Positions 1 to 12,800 of a DNA stretch of 64,000 nucleotides are shown piece by piece; positions within the stretch are counted from its first letter, which is position 1; every line of letters begins with the position of its first letter. A program made the position numbers and the translations under genes. The stretch lies in the NCBI GenBank assembly GCA_023053575.1, contig JAKZAP010000014.1:18502938-18566937 (forward strand), given 5' to 3'. Under the pieces are notes generated by a model. It was given only the letters and a program-made list of their open reading frames with translations. It ran no database searches and was not told where the DNA came from. The DNA comes from Branchinecta lynchi. Its lineage: Eukaryota; Arthropoda; Branchiopoda; Anostraca; Branchinectidae.

Positions 1-237
1 GATATAATTCCAGTTAAAATTAGAAATTCGAGTCATCTGACATCCTTCATGGCTACAGTGAAGAGATTTTTTCTTGCAAAAGGATAGTAATGATGCGTGA
101 GTGTTTTTTGTAAGCAGAATGTTTGTTGTATATGTTAGAACCGTGTATGAATGGCATGTAGAATAATATAAAAATAGTGTTACCACATTATGTAGAATAG
201 AGAAGACTGCCACCTAATAAAATTTAATCTAATCTAA
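1..237 (+). mobile_element. LINE 3' end, sense strand
   Basis: Frame 1 reads as the C-terminus of a LINE ORF2 (IPVKIRNSSHLTSFMATVKR, then FFLAKG and a TAG at 88-90). A 3' untranslated part follows, ending in AATAAAATT and a short TAATC repeat at about 215-237. The element is cut by the left edge. This tail style is common in CR1/L2-group elements. Confidence 0.7.
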
Positions 238-239
238 TA

Positions 240-345
240 TAATCCGTTCGGGATTATTCTTGACCATTCCGGATTATTCCTGACTATTCCGGATTATTCC
301 TGACTATTCCGGATTATTCCTGACCATCCCGGATTATTCCTTCGG
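240..345. repeat. 20-bp minisatellite (ATTCCGGATTATTCCTGACT)
   Basis: About five head-to-tail copies of a 20-bp unit, with copies differing by one to three bases. It directly follows the LINE tail. Confidence 0.9.
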
Positions 346-350
346 GACGT

Positions 351-869
351 GTACACCATTCCGGGAGAGTCGTCGACCCCTCGCTCGGACTCGGAACGGC
401 AATCAAAAACGCAACTACTGAGACAACAAATATGAACTCCGATAAAAGCGGTTAGTCGTTAATCTTCGTGTCATTCGAGTTCCTTAATCAGCGGTCGGGA
501 TTTCTATCAGGTTAGTGAAATAAACATTGTAGCCTACTGGCCCGCACATACAAGATGAAACAAAGTGATACGGCCCATAGTTTTTGCTTACTGGTGAGCT
601 ACAAAGTTCCATACCACCGCAGCGGATTCAGTTCACCCCTGTCACCCCGAATGATACTTGGTATTTTCTGTCCTGCTGTCTGAAGTAGTACCTCATAAGA
701 AAATAAAATAAAAATATGACGTTGGACACAAAAGGTCTCATTAAAGACTCGATCGTGGTACAAGCAAAAATCAGTTAGATGTAATGAGGGTGCATCGAAC
801 GCACCTTACGATATTCAAAGCTCCGGGAAAGCGATTCAGTTTCTTGAGCAATCACAGAAGAAGATAAAG
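351..869. other. Unassigned upstream sequence
   Basis: No ORF, RNA gene or repeat recognised. Confidence 0.5.
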
Positions 870-1618
870 AAGAATATTTTTTGCTAAGTCATTGAGTTAA
901 TTCTTAGATTAGAATATATTAGATTATTTTATTGCTAAATTACGTAATAACCCATCATGATAGGTAACCGCTCATGAGAATACATAAATGCACTGGCACT
1001 GGGCGGTTACCACAAAGTAGCCTACTTCAAATTAACTTAAACAATAACTTAATTTCATTTTAACACTAATTAATCAATTTTTTTTCATATACCACACAAA
1101 AGAATAAAGAAGAAGAAGAAAAAAAAAATAAAGAAAGAAAGGTAATAAAAAAATAAATAATAAATTATACCTTCATTCTCTAAATCTTGACTCCTCACCC
1201 CTCCAACAAAAATTTCTTTACTCTTTTTTTTTTAAACAATTGTTCGTGTTAAGCCGACTTAACACTATCTGGGGGTGAATTCCATACCGCCTGGCCCAAA
1301 TGTTTAATTAGAAAGCCAGTTCGTCTACCACTCCTATACTTCGTCACCAGATTAGTAGCATTCCTTATAGAAAATCATGCACATCATTTGTCTACAAAAA
1401 TCTAAAAACACAGACGGACACACTTCATGCAAACACTGGTAAGTAAAAGCCGCAGCCTGGTAGTCACGAACTTGGCCCACATCCATCACCTTTAACTTCC
1501 TAAAACATGCTACTGTATTATTAGTCTCTTGAACGTAGCCACCCATCAACCGGACTGCCTTATTCTGTAAAATCTGTACACGCTTAAAGCTTATCTGAAA
1601 AGGTCTTAGATAGGACAA
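870..1618 (-). mobile_element. 5'-truncated LINE fragment, relative of the PWWP LINE
   Basis: The reverse strand at 1352-1618 reads [19 protein letters not shown], then VGQVRDYQAAAFTYQCLHEV and CPSVF. This aligns with the C-terminal part of the ORF2 at 11040-14042 ([39 protein letters not shown]). An AT-rich 3' untranslated region follows and ends in TAATC-like repeats near 900-925. Confidence 0.75.
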
Positions 1619-2040
1619 TCTAGTTACCCATCACTTGTTCACTTACAGAAGCTTGAAAACCCGGTGAAAATGCGTTACTTTGTTGCACCGCTATTCACGA
1701 ATAAGCTATTTTCAAATAGTGGAATTTCCTTGTCTGATTTGTGTGCTCTATGCGCTTGTATCTGTGTATCTAACAATTTACGAAAAATAAATGTTCACGG
1801 AGTGAGCTACCTTCCGTAAGCTGATCACTGGCCACCGAAACGCCGCGTATGTATTAAGATTACATTTTTCTGCGCCATAACAGAAATTTGCACTGTGAGG
1901 ACGACCGTAGATATTCTGATGTCATTCTAGAGCAAATAGTGAAAAATAAAAAAAATCCCTTAACACAATCCAAAAAATGCAGTGTATTCAGTTAAATGAT
2001 CCAAAAATAAATTGGCTTTTCAGTTAAACTTTAAAATTAC
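1606..2040 (+). repeat. Local duplication, copy 1 (without hAT insert)
   Basis: Matches 3858-3895 plus 5270-5605 and about 6510-6590 in the same order (shared phrases include GAAAATGCGTTACTT, AGCAGATATTCTGA-like and GGCTTTTCAGTTAAACT). Copy 1 lacks both the hAT element and the LINE fragment present in copy 2, so it shows the pre-insertion state. Confidence 0.8.
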
Positions 2041-2987
2041 GAATAAATTTGCTAGCCGATAACACACAACCGTAAGATATGTAGGGGCTAATAATCGCAA
2101 TAATCGCACTATTTTAGGCTTTTGCGCATAAAATAATAATCGTAATAGTGCTGCAGATTCAGTTTTTGGTCTATTATTTTCACTTGCCTGAACTGTGATG
2201 GGTTTAAACAAAAAATCGAAGGCTCATTCCGGGAGTTTTTAGCCGCGTGCGGCCCCCTTAGCTCTGATGAAAAACACGAAAAAAAACTGCATAATCGGCC
2301 TTTTTACCTGTGAGCTTTTCGGAAGCAATACACGGGAATGTGATACTCTTCGAAAAGGAGCCAGACATGGCAAATCTTAAAAGTCGGTGTAGGGCCGCAG
2401 ATATGGTGAGTGTAAAATTGAAATCGGAAGCTCAGAAATGAGAACCAGTGGAGCGATATGTGCAAACCCAATGAGCCAACCTTGAGTGGGTGAGTAATAT
2501 AGGGACGACTGGTCATTTCATAATCTTACACGTGGACATGCGAGCTTGTATCCCGCTTTGTTTTTATCTTTTCCTTCTAATCTCTGTTCAAAGCACTCCT
2601 CATTGTGTTATGATTGCCGTTTCATGTTTGCCCTAATGAGCCCCCCTCAACCAGCGGACCCCCCTCTGCACTTGTCAGTCGGTAATTATGATCTTATTGG
2701 GAGAGTAGATCCTAGTATTCCGGAGAGCTAGTGCTAACTCGAAGAAAAAGACGCGTAGCGTACCCATTATACAGGGAAAACGTGTAGAGATGCTGATCAT
2801 CTTTTTCTCATCGGAATTACGTTTTCGTTGAGTTTTATATACCTGTAGAAGATCTGGTAAAACAAAATTGTTCGTCCTGCTCTCAATCAGATTGCGCAGG
2901 CACATTTAAAGACAGCACCTCTGTAGATATCCGACATTTTTGGCCTATAAGGGTAATTTAGGCCAAGCCCATTGAAAACATTTCTCC
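2041..2987. other. Unassigned upstream sequence
   Basis: Only short chance reading frames; no repeat match elsewhere in the window was noticed. Confidence 0.45.
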
Positions 2988-3342
2988 ATGATCAGCGAAA
3001 CAAGCAAAAGACAGCAAACTCGACAAACTATGTATAGTAATTCGAGTGATGAGGGGCTGGGCCATGTTCTCTTGAGGTGTGAGGAGCTTTCTAATATAAG
3101 GGGTACTCTTTTTCAGAATGGGGGGGATGAGCTACTTCTAGATATCCTTAAGTCTACAAATGCTAGGTCTATAGTGTGTTTTGGCAATATGGTAGAAAAA
3201 GTTATTGGTTTAGCAGAAAGTCGGTAGGATATTAAGTTAAGAATGTGAGGTTGTTTGTTAGTTGAGATTGTTGTTTGTTTTGTTTTTCTGTATATGGCTT
3301 AATCGCTTTCAAATACAGATATATATATATATATATATTCGA
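2988..3342 (+). mobile_element. LINE 3' end (same family as 21256-23975)
   Basis: Reads GLGHVLLRCEELSNIRGTLF, then LLLDILKSTNARSIVCFGNM to a stop at 3225-3227. It parallels [19 protein letters not shown] and [19 protein letters not shown] of the longer copy. The 3' untranslated part has the shared GTATATGGC...TTTCAAATAC motif and a (TA)n tail at about 3318-3340. Confidence 0.8.
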
Positions 3343-3748
3343 AACTATGTACATCGAATGAAATATTAAACATTTTTCTAAACTTATCAACATTTCTGTG
3401 AAATGGCTTAGAAAACAAACAATAAAAAGGAAAAGGTGCCTCTTTTTGTGTTGGGGCTGCTTTTGGTCGGAAAAGTTTCAATCACACTAGCCCACTATTA
3501 GGCCTTGACGATTCTGTTCCGTTTGTAGTTACAACTCTGTGTCATATCCCGGTACCCCTGTACACGTATCTGAGACTGCGCTCGATTCCTTATCGACTTT
3601 TTGGGATCCCAAAAGGAACTGTTCTCCATTTAGTGGAAACTTAGAATTCATCAGTGACTCACTTGCTAATGGTTGTAGTTGTATTTATTAATGAGGATCG
3701 CGTTTAATTCGAAGTATTTGAGTGTCTAAAAGCTGCTGTTACGGAAAT
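3343..3748 (+). promoter_or_regulatory. Proximal upstream / possible 5' UTR of the aminopeptidase gene
   Basis: Lies between a LINE tail and the start codon. A TTGGGATCCCAAAA palindrome (about 3602-3615) belongs to a repeat also seen near 8597 and 57189. No convincing TATA or initiator element could be fixed, so promoter assignment is positional only. Confidence 0.3.
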
Positions 3749-3830
3749 ATGCCTTCTTCAGTGGCAAATAACAGAGTGTATCAAGAACAGGATCATGAAA
3801 ATGAGGTTGATGATGTAGCCTTTTTAACAG
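3749..3830 (+). CDS. Aminopeptidase exon 1 (start codon, cytoplasmic tail)
   Basis: ATG at 3749 opens 27 codons plus one base. An in-frame TGA at 3719-3721 stands just upstream, so this is the first possible ATG in the exon. The peptide is polar and acidic (residues 15-23 are rich in Glu and Asp), fitting a cytoplasmic tail. The donor is GTAACT at 3831. The split Gly codon is completed exactly by exon 2. Any upstream untranslated exons are not recognisable. Confidence 0.85.
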
Positions 3831-6800
3831 GTAACTGAAAAGGTTTAAAGTTTAACCGAAAAGGGCTGAGATGGGAAAATCTAGTTACTCATCACCAGTG
3901 GCGTCTCAAGGGGGGGGGGGGGGTGCAGCACCCCCCCACCTTTTTGAGATTCGGTAAAATTGTTCGGTATTTTTTCGATAGCAGAATTGTTCGATATATT
4001 TACGGGGATTCGGTAGTTATACAAAATCCTAAATAGGCTATATGTACAAATCTCTTCGGTATAATGATCGGGATTCGGTATAATTGCCAGTATTCGGAAG
4101 TAATCACGAATTTGGTGAGAGAATTTACCGAAATCATTTGGTAATTTTTCGATGCCGGAACTATTCGGTATATTTATGGAGATCCGGTAGTTACACAGAA
4201 TCCCGAATAAGCTATTGGTTCAAAATTATTCGGTATCATGATTAGGATTCGGTAATTTGTTCAGTATAATTTCCAGGATTAGGAAGTTAACAACGAATCC
4301 TGACTTTGTTCCAGTTTCGACGAAAATATACCGAATAAAAATATTGTTCGGTAGTCTTTCGAAACCAAAACAATTCGGTATAGTAACCGGGATTCGGTAG
4401 TTATACAGAATACCGAACATGCTGTCGGTCTCAACTTATTCGGCTTAATAACTGGGATTCGGTAATTTATTCGTTAAAACTGCCAGGATCGGAAGCTAAC
4501 ACGAACCTCAGAAGAGGTCAAATGAAGCACTGGTCGCAGACAAAAGGGATGATCTATGATACCATCGATAGTCCTTACTTTTATTTTGGATCCCCAAAAG
4601 AATATCTGATCATAAATATTTCGAAAATTCCGCCTGCAGCACTTTTCGTAATATTCTCTATTTTGTGGATGGGCGCGTCATTTGACGGGGGTTTTAAGCA
4701 AGTTTTAGGATGGAGGTTTTGAAACATTAAAAGCTAGAATTTGGATGGAAATTAAATTTGGGAGGAAAAACAAAAAAAAATTTCGCCTGCGGCGCTCACT
4801 TTATGTGATTGTGGGATATTAACTAGACTACAGTTGCTGCTGCTGCCGGAACGTCGCTCCGTCCGGTTTCTGGAACTTCTTTAGAGTCTCGGTATTTAAT
4901 CAACGGTAAATGATAGAATTTGTCAGAGGCAGTTAAATTTTAGCGTACAGAAAAAAAATGGATTTCAAAAATGTTCGCCTGCGGCGCTCGATTTAGTATT
5001 CTGTTGGCTATAATAGATAGAAGCTGTTACTGCAATCGTGCCCGGCAGTATATTCCACACGTTGCTTCGCCAAAACGCCGCCTAATAGTTGGCTTAACGT
5101 CTTTCATGCTGTCCTTTATTGTTACTCTTCCTACGTAATCGTTTCTGTTCCAGAATTTAAAGCTCAAATTCTTAGTTCTAGGATTCGGTAAATTTTTTGA
5201 AAGATTCGGTAAAATTTTGGCTCTGCACCCCCCCACCGAAAATGCACTTGCGACGCCCCTGCTCATCACATCTTCACTTGAATCAATGGCTTGAAGAGCT
5301 GCTGAAAATGCGTTACTTCGTTGTTCCGCTGTTCAACGAATAATCGATTATCAAATAGTGTAATTTTTGTCTGATTTGTGGTACCTCAATGCGCTTGTAT
5401 TTTTGTTGTATGCCTTACGAGAAGGATTTACGATTTTTTTTTTTGCTCAGGCACTATGCAATCTTCACCAATCCTACCATTTGAAAAGCCGCGTTTGTAT
5501 TGAGATTGAAATTTCCTGCGTCATAGTAAAATTACGCTGTGGGGGCGGCAGCAGATATTCTGAACGTCACAACTAGATCAGATAGTGGAAAATAAAGAAA
5601 TTCCTTTGTAGAATTCAAATAATTTTATAATTAAAATTCGGTTTATTTATCAATAAATATCTTTTACAAACAAAAAATAGTGCTGGGCATGTCATTACAA
5701 ATAAAAAGATCAACCAAGGGATATATTTACAAAGGTAACCTACGATTTATATATACAATTCACGGTTAAAGTACAATTCATCAAAATACGAACGCGAATT
5801 AAAATGACAAGTACAAAATAATTCGTCATGAGTGTCACTACTATTGTAAAATTCACGGTTTAAAAACAATTCATCAAAATAAGAACGCGAATTAAAATGA
5901 CAAGTACAAAAATAATTCGTCATAGGTGTCACTACTGTTCTAGTATTTAAACAGGAAATGATTGAGATAAAAAGATGCAGTGGTTAAACTATTTATGTCA
6001 CAACAAAAATAAGAAACGGGCTTAAAAGAAATAGACGACAACAACTTTTAAAGAGCGTTGAAATATTCGGTAAAATATGGCACGAAAGAATTGAGGAATC
6101 GTTCCGATGAATGGGCATGAGACGGGGACTTCAGTAGTTTTTTCCCCGTTTGAAGTAAGTTTAGCCTAGTGTTTCGCCGGCCGATGTGCTGGCATATTCT
6201 GGAAGGATGTCCCTATGTAGATCAGATGCCAGTATCTTTCTGCCAAAGCTCATGACTAGCTCGTGCCTTCGTTGGAATAGTGTCGTTATGTCCAGCGTCT
6301 CTAGACTCTTCTCATAGTCTTTGTAGTCAGTCCCAAGGATTATTTTGCATGCATGTTTTTGGATTTGTTCTATCCTTTGAGTGTGGTCATCAGAGATAGA
6401 ACTGTGCCACACCGCCAATGTGTAGACCAAGGATCTTGATGCTTTGCGACGAAGAGAGTTCGCATGCTGGCAGTTCAGGGACGTTCCTTTAAAATTTAGT
6501 TTATTCAGTTTTAAATTTTAAATTTTGTTTATTCAGATCAAGGACACAAAAATAAGTTGGCTTTTCAGTTAAACTGTAAGGTCATTTATTTGTAGTTGTT
6601 CATCCCCGTCTTCATGAAAGGTTATAGTGAACAAGGTTTCCATTCGAAAGTTTTTCTTCCACTTTCTTCTTATTCATGGTGACAGTCCTATTCTGGCTGA
6701 AGATTTTTGATAAACCTATTCTTCTTTTGTATATTTAAACTTGTATGTGTTAATAATTCTCCTGTTTAACCGACATGACATCCCACCAAATTTCCGGTTC

Positions 6801-9800
6801 ACATGACTTTTATTATATTGTTTATAACGACAATGAATTCTTCTTCTTCCAGGAGATAGAGAGCACCAACAGGCCGCTGCTAATCGTGCTGCCACCTATG
6901 AGAAACCGGTGATAGCTTCATGTACACCAAAGCAAGCTGTGATCATTTTGGTCAGTGTTATTGTGACCTCCCTTCTAATTTCCATCATAGCCGCCTTCGC
7001 CCGTCCAATTGGTAAGTAAATAATCAAACATTATGTAAAGATAGAATGTCAAACAAGGGACTTTTACCGTGAAAAATAAATACCCTGGAAGTATATTTTT
7101 TATTTAAATTTGGAACAAGTGCATCGAAAAACGGGAACATTTTCAGGTACAGTGGATGTATGCTTATTTGAACAGTCACTTAAATGTGAACAGTGCAGTT
7201 GTGGGCTAAATGGTAGAAATGAGTTCCAAAATACCTACTCATGTGTTTTCAGAGGCCCTTAATTACCGACTTACTGGTATTTATTCAAACAGTGTTTACA
7301 AAGGATACGTCAGCTAGTCGTATCCGATCGTAGATAGTGTCTAGATCGTAGCCGACGTATCCGTTGTAAACATTGTTTGAATAAATGTTTCAAAGTCAGT
7401 TTGGGCTCAAAGAATATTTGACTTACTGGTAGTTAACTAAGTCATAGCAAGTGCATGTAAATGGCAAAGTTTAAAATCAACAAACGTTCAAATAAGCATA
7501 CCTCTACTGTAGCCTGCTTCTATCTGGTGACAATGTTCACAAGCCCCTCGGTAGCTGAATGGTAGAGAGCTTGCAGCCAAAGCTGCCGTCGTTGGTTCAA
7601 ATCCCGTACGTAGAGCATTTTTGTTTTTCAGTTTAATTATAATGTAAATAATCCAAATATGTATTCTAAATAGTTTACTGAAATACAAAAATCCTCGGGC
7701 GGGATTTGAACTCATGATATTCTGCCACCCAGGCTGACGCGCTACGATCTGAGCCACCGATATGCTTATGGATGCAACCCGCTACAATTTTGAATCTTTC
7801 CATGCTCCCAATGGACTGTTTACGAGGCCCTGACATTTAGGTCTTGAACCACATTGAATGTCATTTCTGATTTATTTGTTACGGTTAAATGGCATTTCTG
7901 TTTTAAACCCAAGAAAACCTCAAAAGCCCATGGCACAACCAACTTGTAGGCGACAGCTACATCCCATTACACTGACAATGACCCTAAGAACCTAAGTCAA
8001 CCAGATACAAACTGCAGGACTCTTGAGGTCCCGTCAGACCCGACTTCAGACTGGAAAAAGCTCTTACATTTAAAGCCCTTACCCCCTTCACACCGAGACG
8101 CTGACGTCCGTTACCTTCACGTAAAGGGCTTACGTGGTTGTCGTAAGGTAAACATGCTACATAGTCCAGAGAGATGTCCTAGAGAAACCTTGGAATTGTG
8201 AGAAAAAAACACAACAAGGGTCGGGGTAATACTAGGCTTAAAACAGCGCAGATTGGCAGAACAGCTGAAAACGACTCAACTTTTTTGCGCAGATTTCTGA
8301 AACGGAGCTTATTTTGTTACGGTCGCGCACGAGGATGCTGCATCCTTGGCAGATGTGATCTTTGATGACTCTGGAGACAGTCAACAGATTGAGAGTGAGT
8401 TTTGAAGGACCTGTCTTACCTTATACTAGCGCAACCTACTTCCATAATCACTCCATATATTTCTAAACCTGGAGACCCTAATTTCGTACGGTACGTTCTA
8501 ACCTCTCTAACAAAACCACGCTGATTTTCTCACTTACCGTATTTTGCTACCTTTGATGTGTATCGCACTGTCGAAGGTTGTATGCGAGAAGTTTTTGGGA
8601 TCCCAAAACGTAAGTGGAGGGATAGCTACTACACCGCAAAAGTTGTCCGTCTGTCCGTCCGTGTCTGTTAGCACGATAACTCTCGAAGGGAACGAGATAT
8701 TGTGATGAAACTTGGTGTGGATATTCTTTAAGTCAAGGGTTAGGTCAAGTTGGTAGATGATATCTGTAGCCTTAGATCTACGGGTGGGGGAGGGGGTTTC
8801 AAATTAAGGGGCAAACGCGAATATTTTTTCAAAAGCTATTGAGATAGTAGATTTAGAGGTAAGGAGTCATGCTGGATCCGAATATGAAAGTTATTTTCTT
8901 GCCGGGCAAGTAGTTCACCCGGAATCCGACGAAAACCGGACACAAAATTTGTCGACCAATTTTCGGCTATAGCAGTCCCTACCCCTTTATTCTCAAAGTA
9001 GTGTAGCTCTGGTCGTGGATGATGACGATATATCCTTTGTTTATTCCATGGAAGTCGGAGAGATCTAGTGTAATCGAAGGTCGAAGGGGTTGAATGAGGA
9101 TTCACTGGTAAAGTACAGGTCAAGTTCGTAGATGGGTCCTTTAGTGCGATACTTTCGAAATTACGGTAAAAATATGTATGTCTTATAAGCTACTAAGATA
9201 TTCATTGAGGAGGTAAGGAGGTCCGTTGAATCATATCTGAACTTAGTTTTCTTGCTAGACAAATCGTTCATCACGAATTCGGCCGAAACTGGAAATTTGA
9301 TTGAAGCTTGAGTTGTTTCTGAAATCGGTTAGAGATTCGGTATTGAGGCAAGGAGACATGCTGAATCCATTTTTGACCTTTATTTTAACAGTAAAACTAT
9401 TCAAGGAATCTGACGAAGACTGAATGGCGAAGACATCACCCAATTGTTTAAATCAAATGTTAGAATTTTGGCATCCCATGGGGAAACCTTTGGTCTTGTT
9501 TCATCAGAAAAACCGGTTATGTAAATTGTCTCCCTGTTTTCGCTTTAAGTCACTGGGTCTCGGAAAGGGTTTAAAATAGCCGAAACCGCAGGGTATTTGC
9601 TGAAAGCACAGCCTAGTTTTAAAGTAATCAAGTATTCTAAAATACGGTAAGTTGAAGAGTAAATAGTGCGAGGGTCCTTTAAGGTCAAACTTACCAGTTT
9701 CTGCAACAGTCCAGTTTCGATTCTGTTAGACCGATTTGAACTCCTATAGTTTTATTAAAGTTCACCACGACTCCTCTAAACTGTATACAGAAAAGGTAGA

Positions 9801-12800
9801 GAGCGTTTATTTGTCGAAATACGATCATTGAACGTGTTACACCCTTCTAACAATAGTAACTGTTGGTTACTATTTCTCTTTCAACCTCACCAGAAGCTAC
9901 TACGCTGACCGTTCCAACCTTCTCGAAAGAGTAACTAATAGTAACTATTTGCTTACCATGCGCGTGAGCTTAGTAAGCATATTAACGACGGATCTCTGTA
10001 ACGTGATTGGCTGGATTACCACATGGATGGATGTTTTGCAGGAAAAATAAAAAAAATGCATTCCAGCCTTGACGCCAAGAAGCCAAAATTTCTTACATCA
10101 TGCGTGGGAAGTTGGTAACTATGGTAAGTAGGATGGAACACACGGGAAACTGTGGAAACATGCAAGAGAAGTTTTCCCTACTATTCGAAATTTTGCACAC
10201 CACTCACGATTTGCGCTGGACGAGTGAGCCTGAATGTTGTCTGCTCGAACACGGTTTTAGATCATTGAGGACCTGGTTCCACGATAATGATGGCTCGAAC
10301 GAGTCCGGGATACTAAAGGACCTTTCTCGCGGCATATTTGTGTCGTTTTGTGTGTTTTTCGCTTGACTCACAAGTTAAAACTCACGCAAACGCCATTTTG
10401 TGGGTGGTATTTTCAAATGTCCTAAGGTAAAAATAAATCCAGACAGTATGTTAATAAATATACCATCAGAGTTGTAACCTAATCATTCTGTAGGCTACTA
10501 GATAGTTTAAGTCAATCTGCTTGATAAAGCGGCTTATTTTACTATTCAGACCTTAATTTGCCGTTCAATTTGAATTTACCGTCAAATTTGGAAAACAAAA
10601 TCGAAAACTAGCTGTAGTTGCTAGTCAAATGTAAGCCATAGAGCAGAACAAAATAAAACTAGGATAGGATAGGATACTTATTTTATTAATAAACACAGTT
10701 TAACTCTTCTATATTTACATCTACTGCACTAATGGAAAAACCTACGTTTTTGCTGGCGTGCAGTAGTAAAGGTTAACCATTTCCTAAAAACACCAAGAAC
10801 AACATAATAAATAACTAATAAAGAAAGAAAAAAAAGAAGAAAAGAACAGACCCCCCCCCCAAAAAAAAAGAAAAAAGACCAAACTCCTTCACATTATCAC
10901 CTCCAAAATAAACATATACCTCCCAACAACCCTACTCCCTTCCTACCACACATCCACCAATTCCTCCCTACCACCCCCAACCAACCGTTCCTCCCAACCA
11001 GCCAGACCACCCCCTACCCCTAACAAATAAATACATTTCTCAACCATCTTTTATTAAATATTCTTTTAATTTTCTCTTAAACTCTAAAAGATGCTCAGCC
11101 GCCCTGATGCTCACTGGTAAAGAATTCCAGACTGCAGTTCCAAGAAACTGCAACTGAAATCCTGATCTTGTGCTACTCTTAAGCTCAATCACCAAATCTT
11201 CACTATTTCTTGTATCATATTCATGAATCTCACTGTTTGCACGGTAAGTACCACGGAAAACACTTGGGACTAGATTATGCACGCACTGGAAAACGAAAAC
11301 TGCCGCTTGATAATCCCGTAGTTGACCCACGTTGAGCAAATTTAAAGACTTAAAACAAGCACTTGTATCATTCAAATCCTTGACATACTTGCCTATGATC
11401 CTCACGGCCTTGTTCTGAAGAATCTGGACTCTTTTGAAATTACTGTAAAAATTGCTGCTCCAGATCAGACAGCCATATGAAATATATGGGTAAACAATTG
11501 AGTGATAAATCATTAGGAGAATCCGCTTTGGTAAATAATGCTTCAGTCTACGCAGCATTCCAACTCCTCGGGCAATTTTTGCAGAAATAATATCACTGTG
11601 ATGCTTCCATGAAAGGTTTGAATCTATGAAAAATCCTAAGTACCGCACTATATGAACTTGTTGGACAGGCTTCCCGGATAACGTAACTAGACCACTTGCA
11701 TCAACTGGCATGCCTACTCTGCAGAAAGTCATTAGAAAAGTCTTTTTAACGTTGACACACAGCAAGCTAAGGTTCATAAAAACCTCCAGCCTTCTTAACG
11801 CATCATTTGCTTTCAACACAAGCTCTTCGATCGATTTAGCACACACTGTCAAAGCTGTGTCGTCAGCAAAGGTTGTAACACAGACGTCTTGAAGATGAAA
11901 GCGCACTGCATCTACATACACAAGATAAAGCAAGGGACCTAAGACTGAACCTTGCGGTACTCCACATTTGAGTTGATAAGAAGATGAAGTCACATCATTG
12001 AGTACTACACGCAGGGATCTTCCAAGCAGATAACTTTCAAACCACTGTAAAGAAGTGCCACGAATTCCCAGACACTTGAGTCGGTTGAGCAAAATCTTGA
12101 AATCTACAGTATCGAATGCCTTCCTTATATCAATGAAAATTGACATCGGTAAGTACCCTTTATCCAACGCACCACTAACGCATTCCACCAGATGCTGCAA
12201 GGCATGAGTTGTAGAGTGTCCCTTTCGGAAACCAAATTGTGTTTCACTTAATAACTCATTCACCTGGAGAAAGTCATATAGGCGTTTATGGACGACTTTT
12301 TCTAATATCTTTGAAAAAAGAGGTAATATCGATATCGGTCGCCAGTTTTCAATGTCTCTTTTGCAGCCACCCTTGTGGAGGGGTATGACCTTCGCGACTT
12401 TAAGCTGTTCAGGGAACTTACCCTTTTCTAGAGAAAGATTAATAATAAAAACCAGACAGGGTAGTATGTAACCGAAAATCGCTTTAAGCCCTCGAAGAGA
12501 AAAGCCATCCACTCCAGCTGAATTAGACTTTAGCGACTTCACAATTTTACAAACTTCATCACTGGTACACAAATTAAAATTCATTTCTAGAGATTCACCT
12601 CTTTCATCAGGAATATTGCTACTCTGCATTTCTTGATACTTGTCATACACACTATCTTGCACTTCAGGACCAATATTCGAGAAAAACTGACCAAATTTAT
12701 TTACAATTGCACTTTTATCATTACGATCACAACCGCTTAAACACACTTCTTCATTCCTCTTGTCTCCTTTGTCACTAACAAGGTCATTTATTGTCCTCCA

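Noticed and set aside
5747..5932. Reverse-strand ORF with repeated [11 protein letters not shown]
   Set aside because: Created by the 93-bp tandem duplication in a LINE 3' UTR.
7545..7763. Functional tRNA genes
   Set aside because: Acceptor and T stems do not pair over 7 and 5 bp; kept only as tRNA-like modules.
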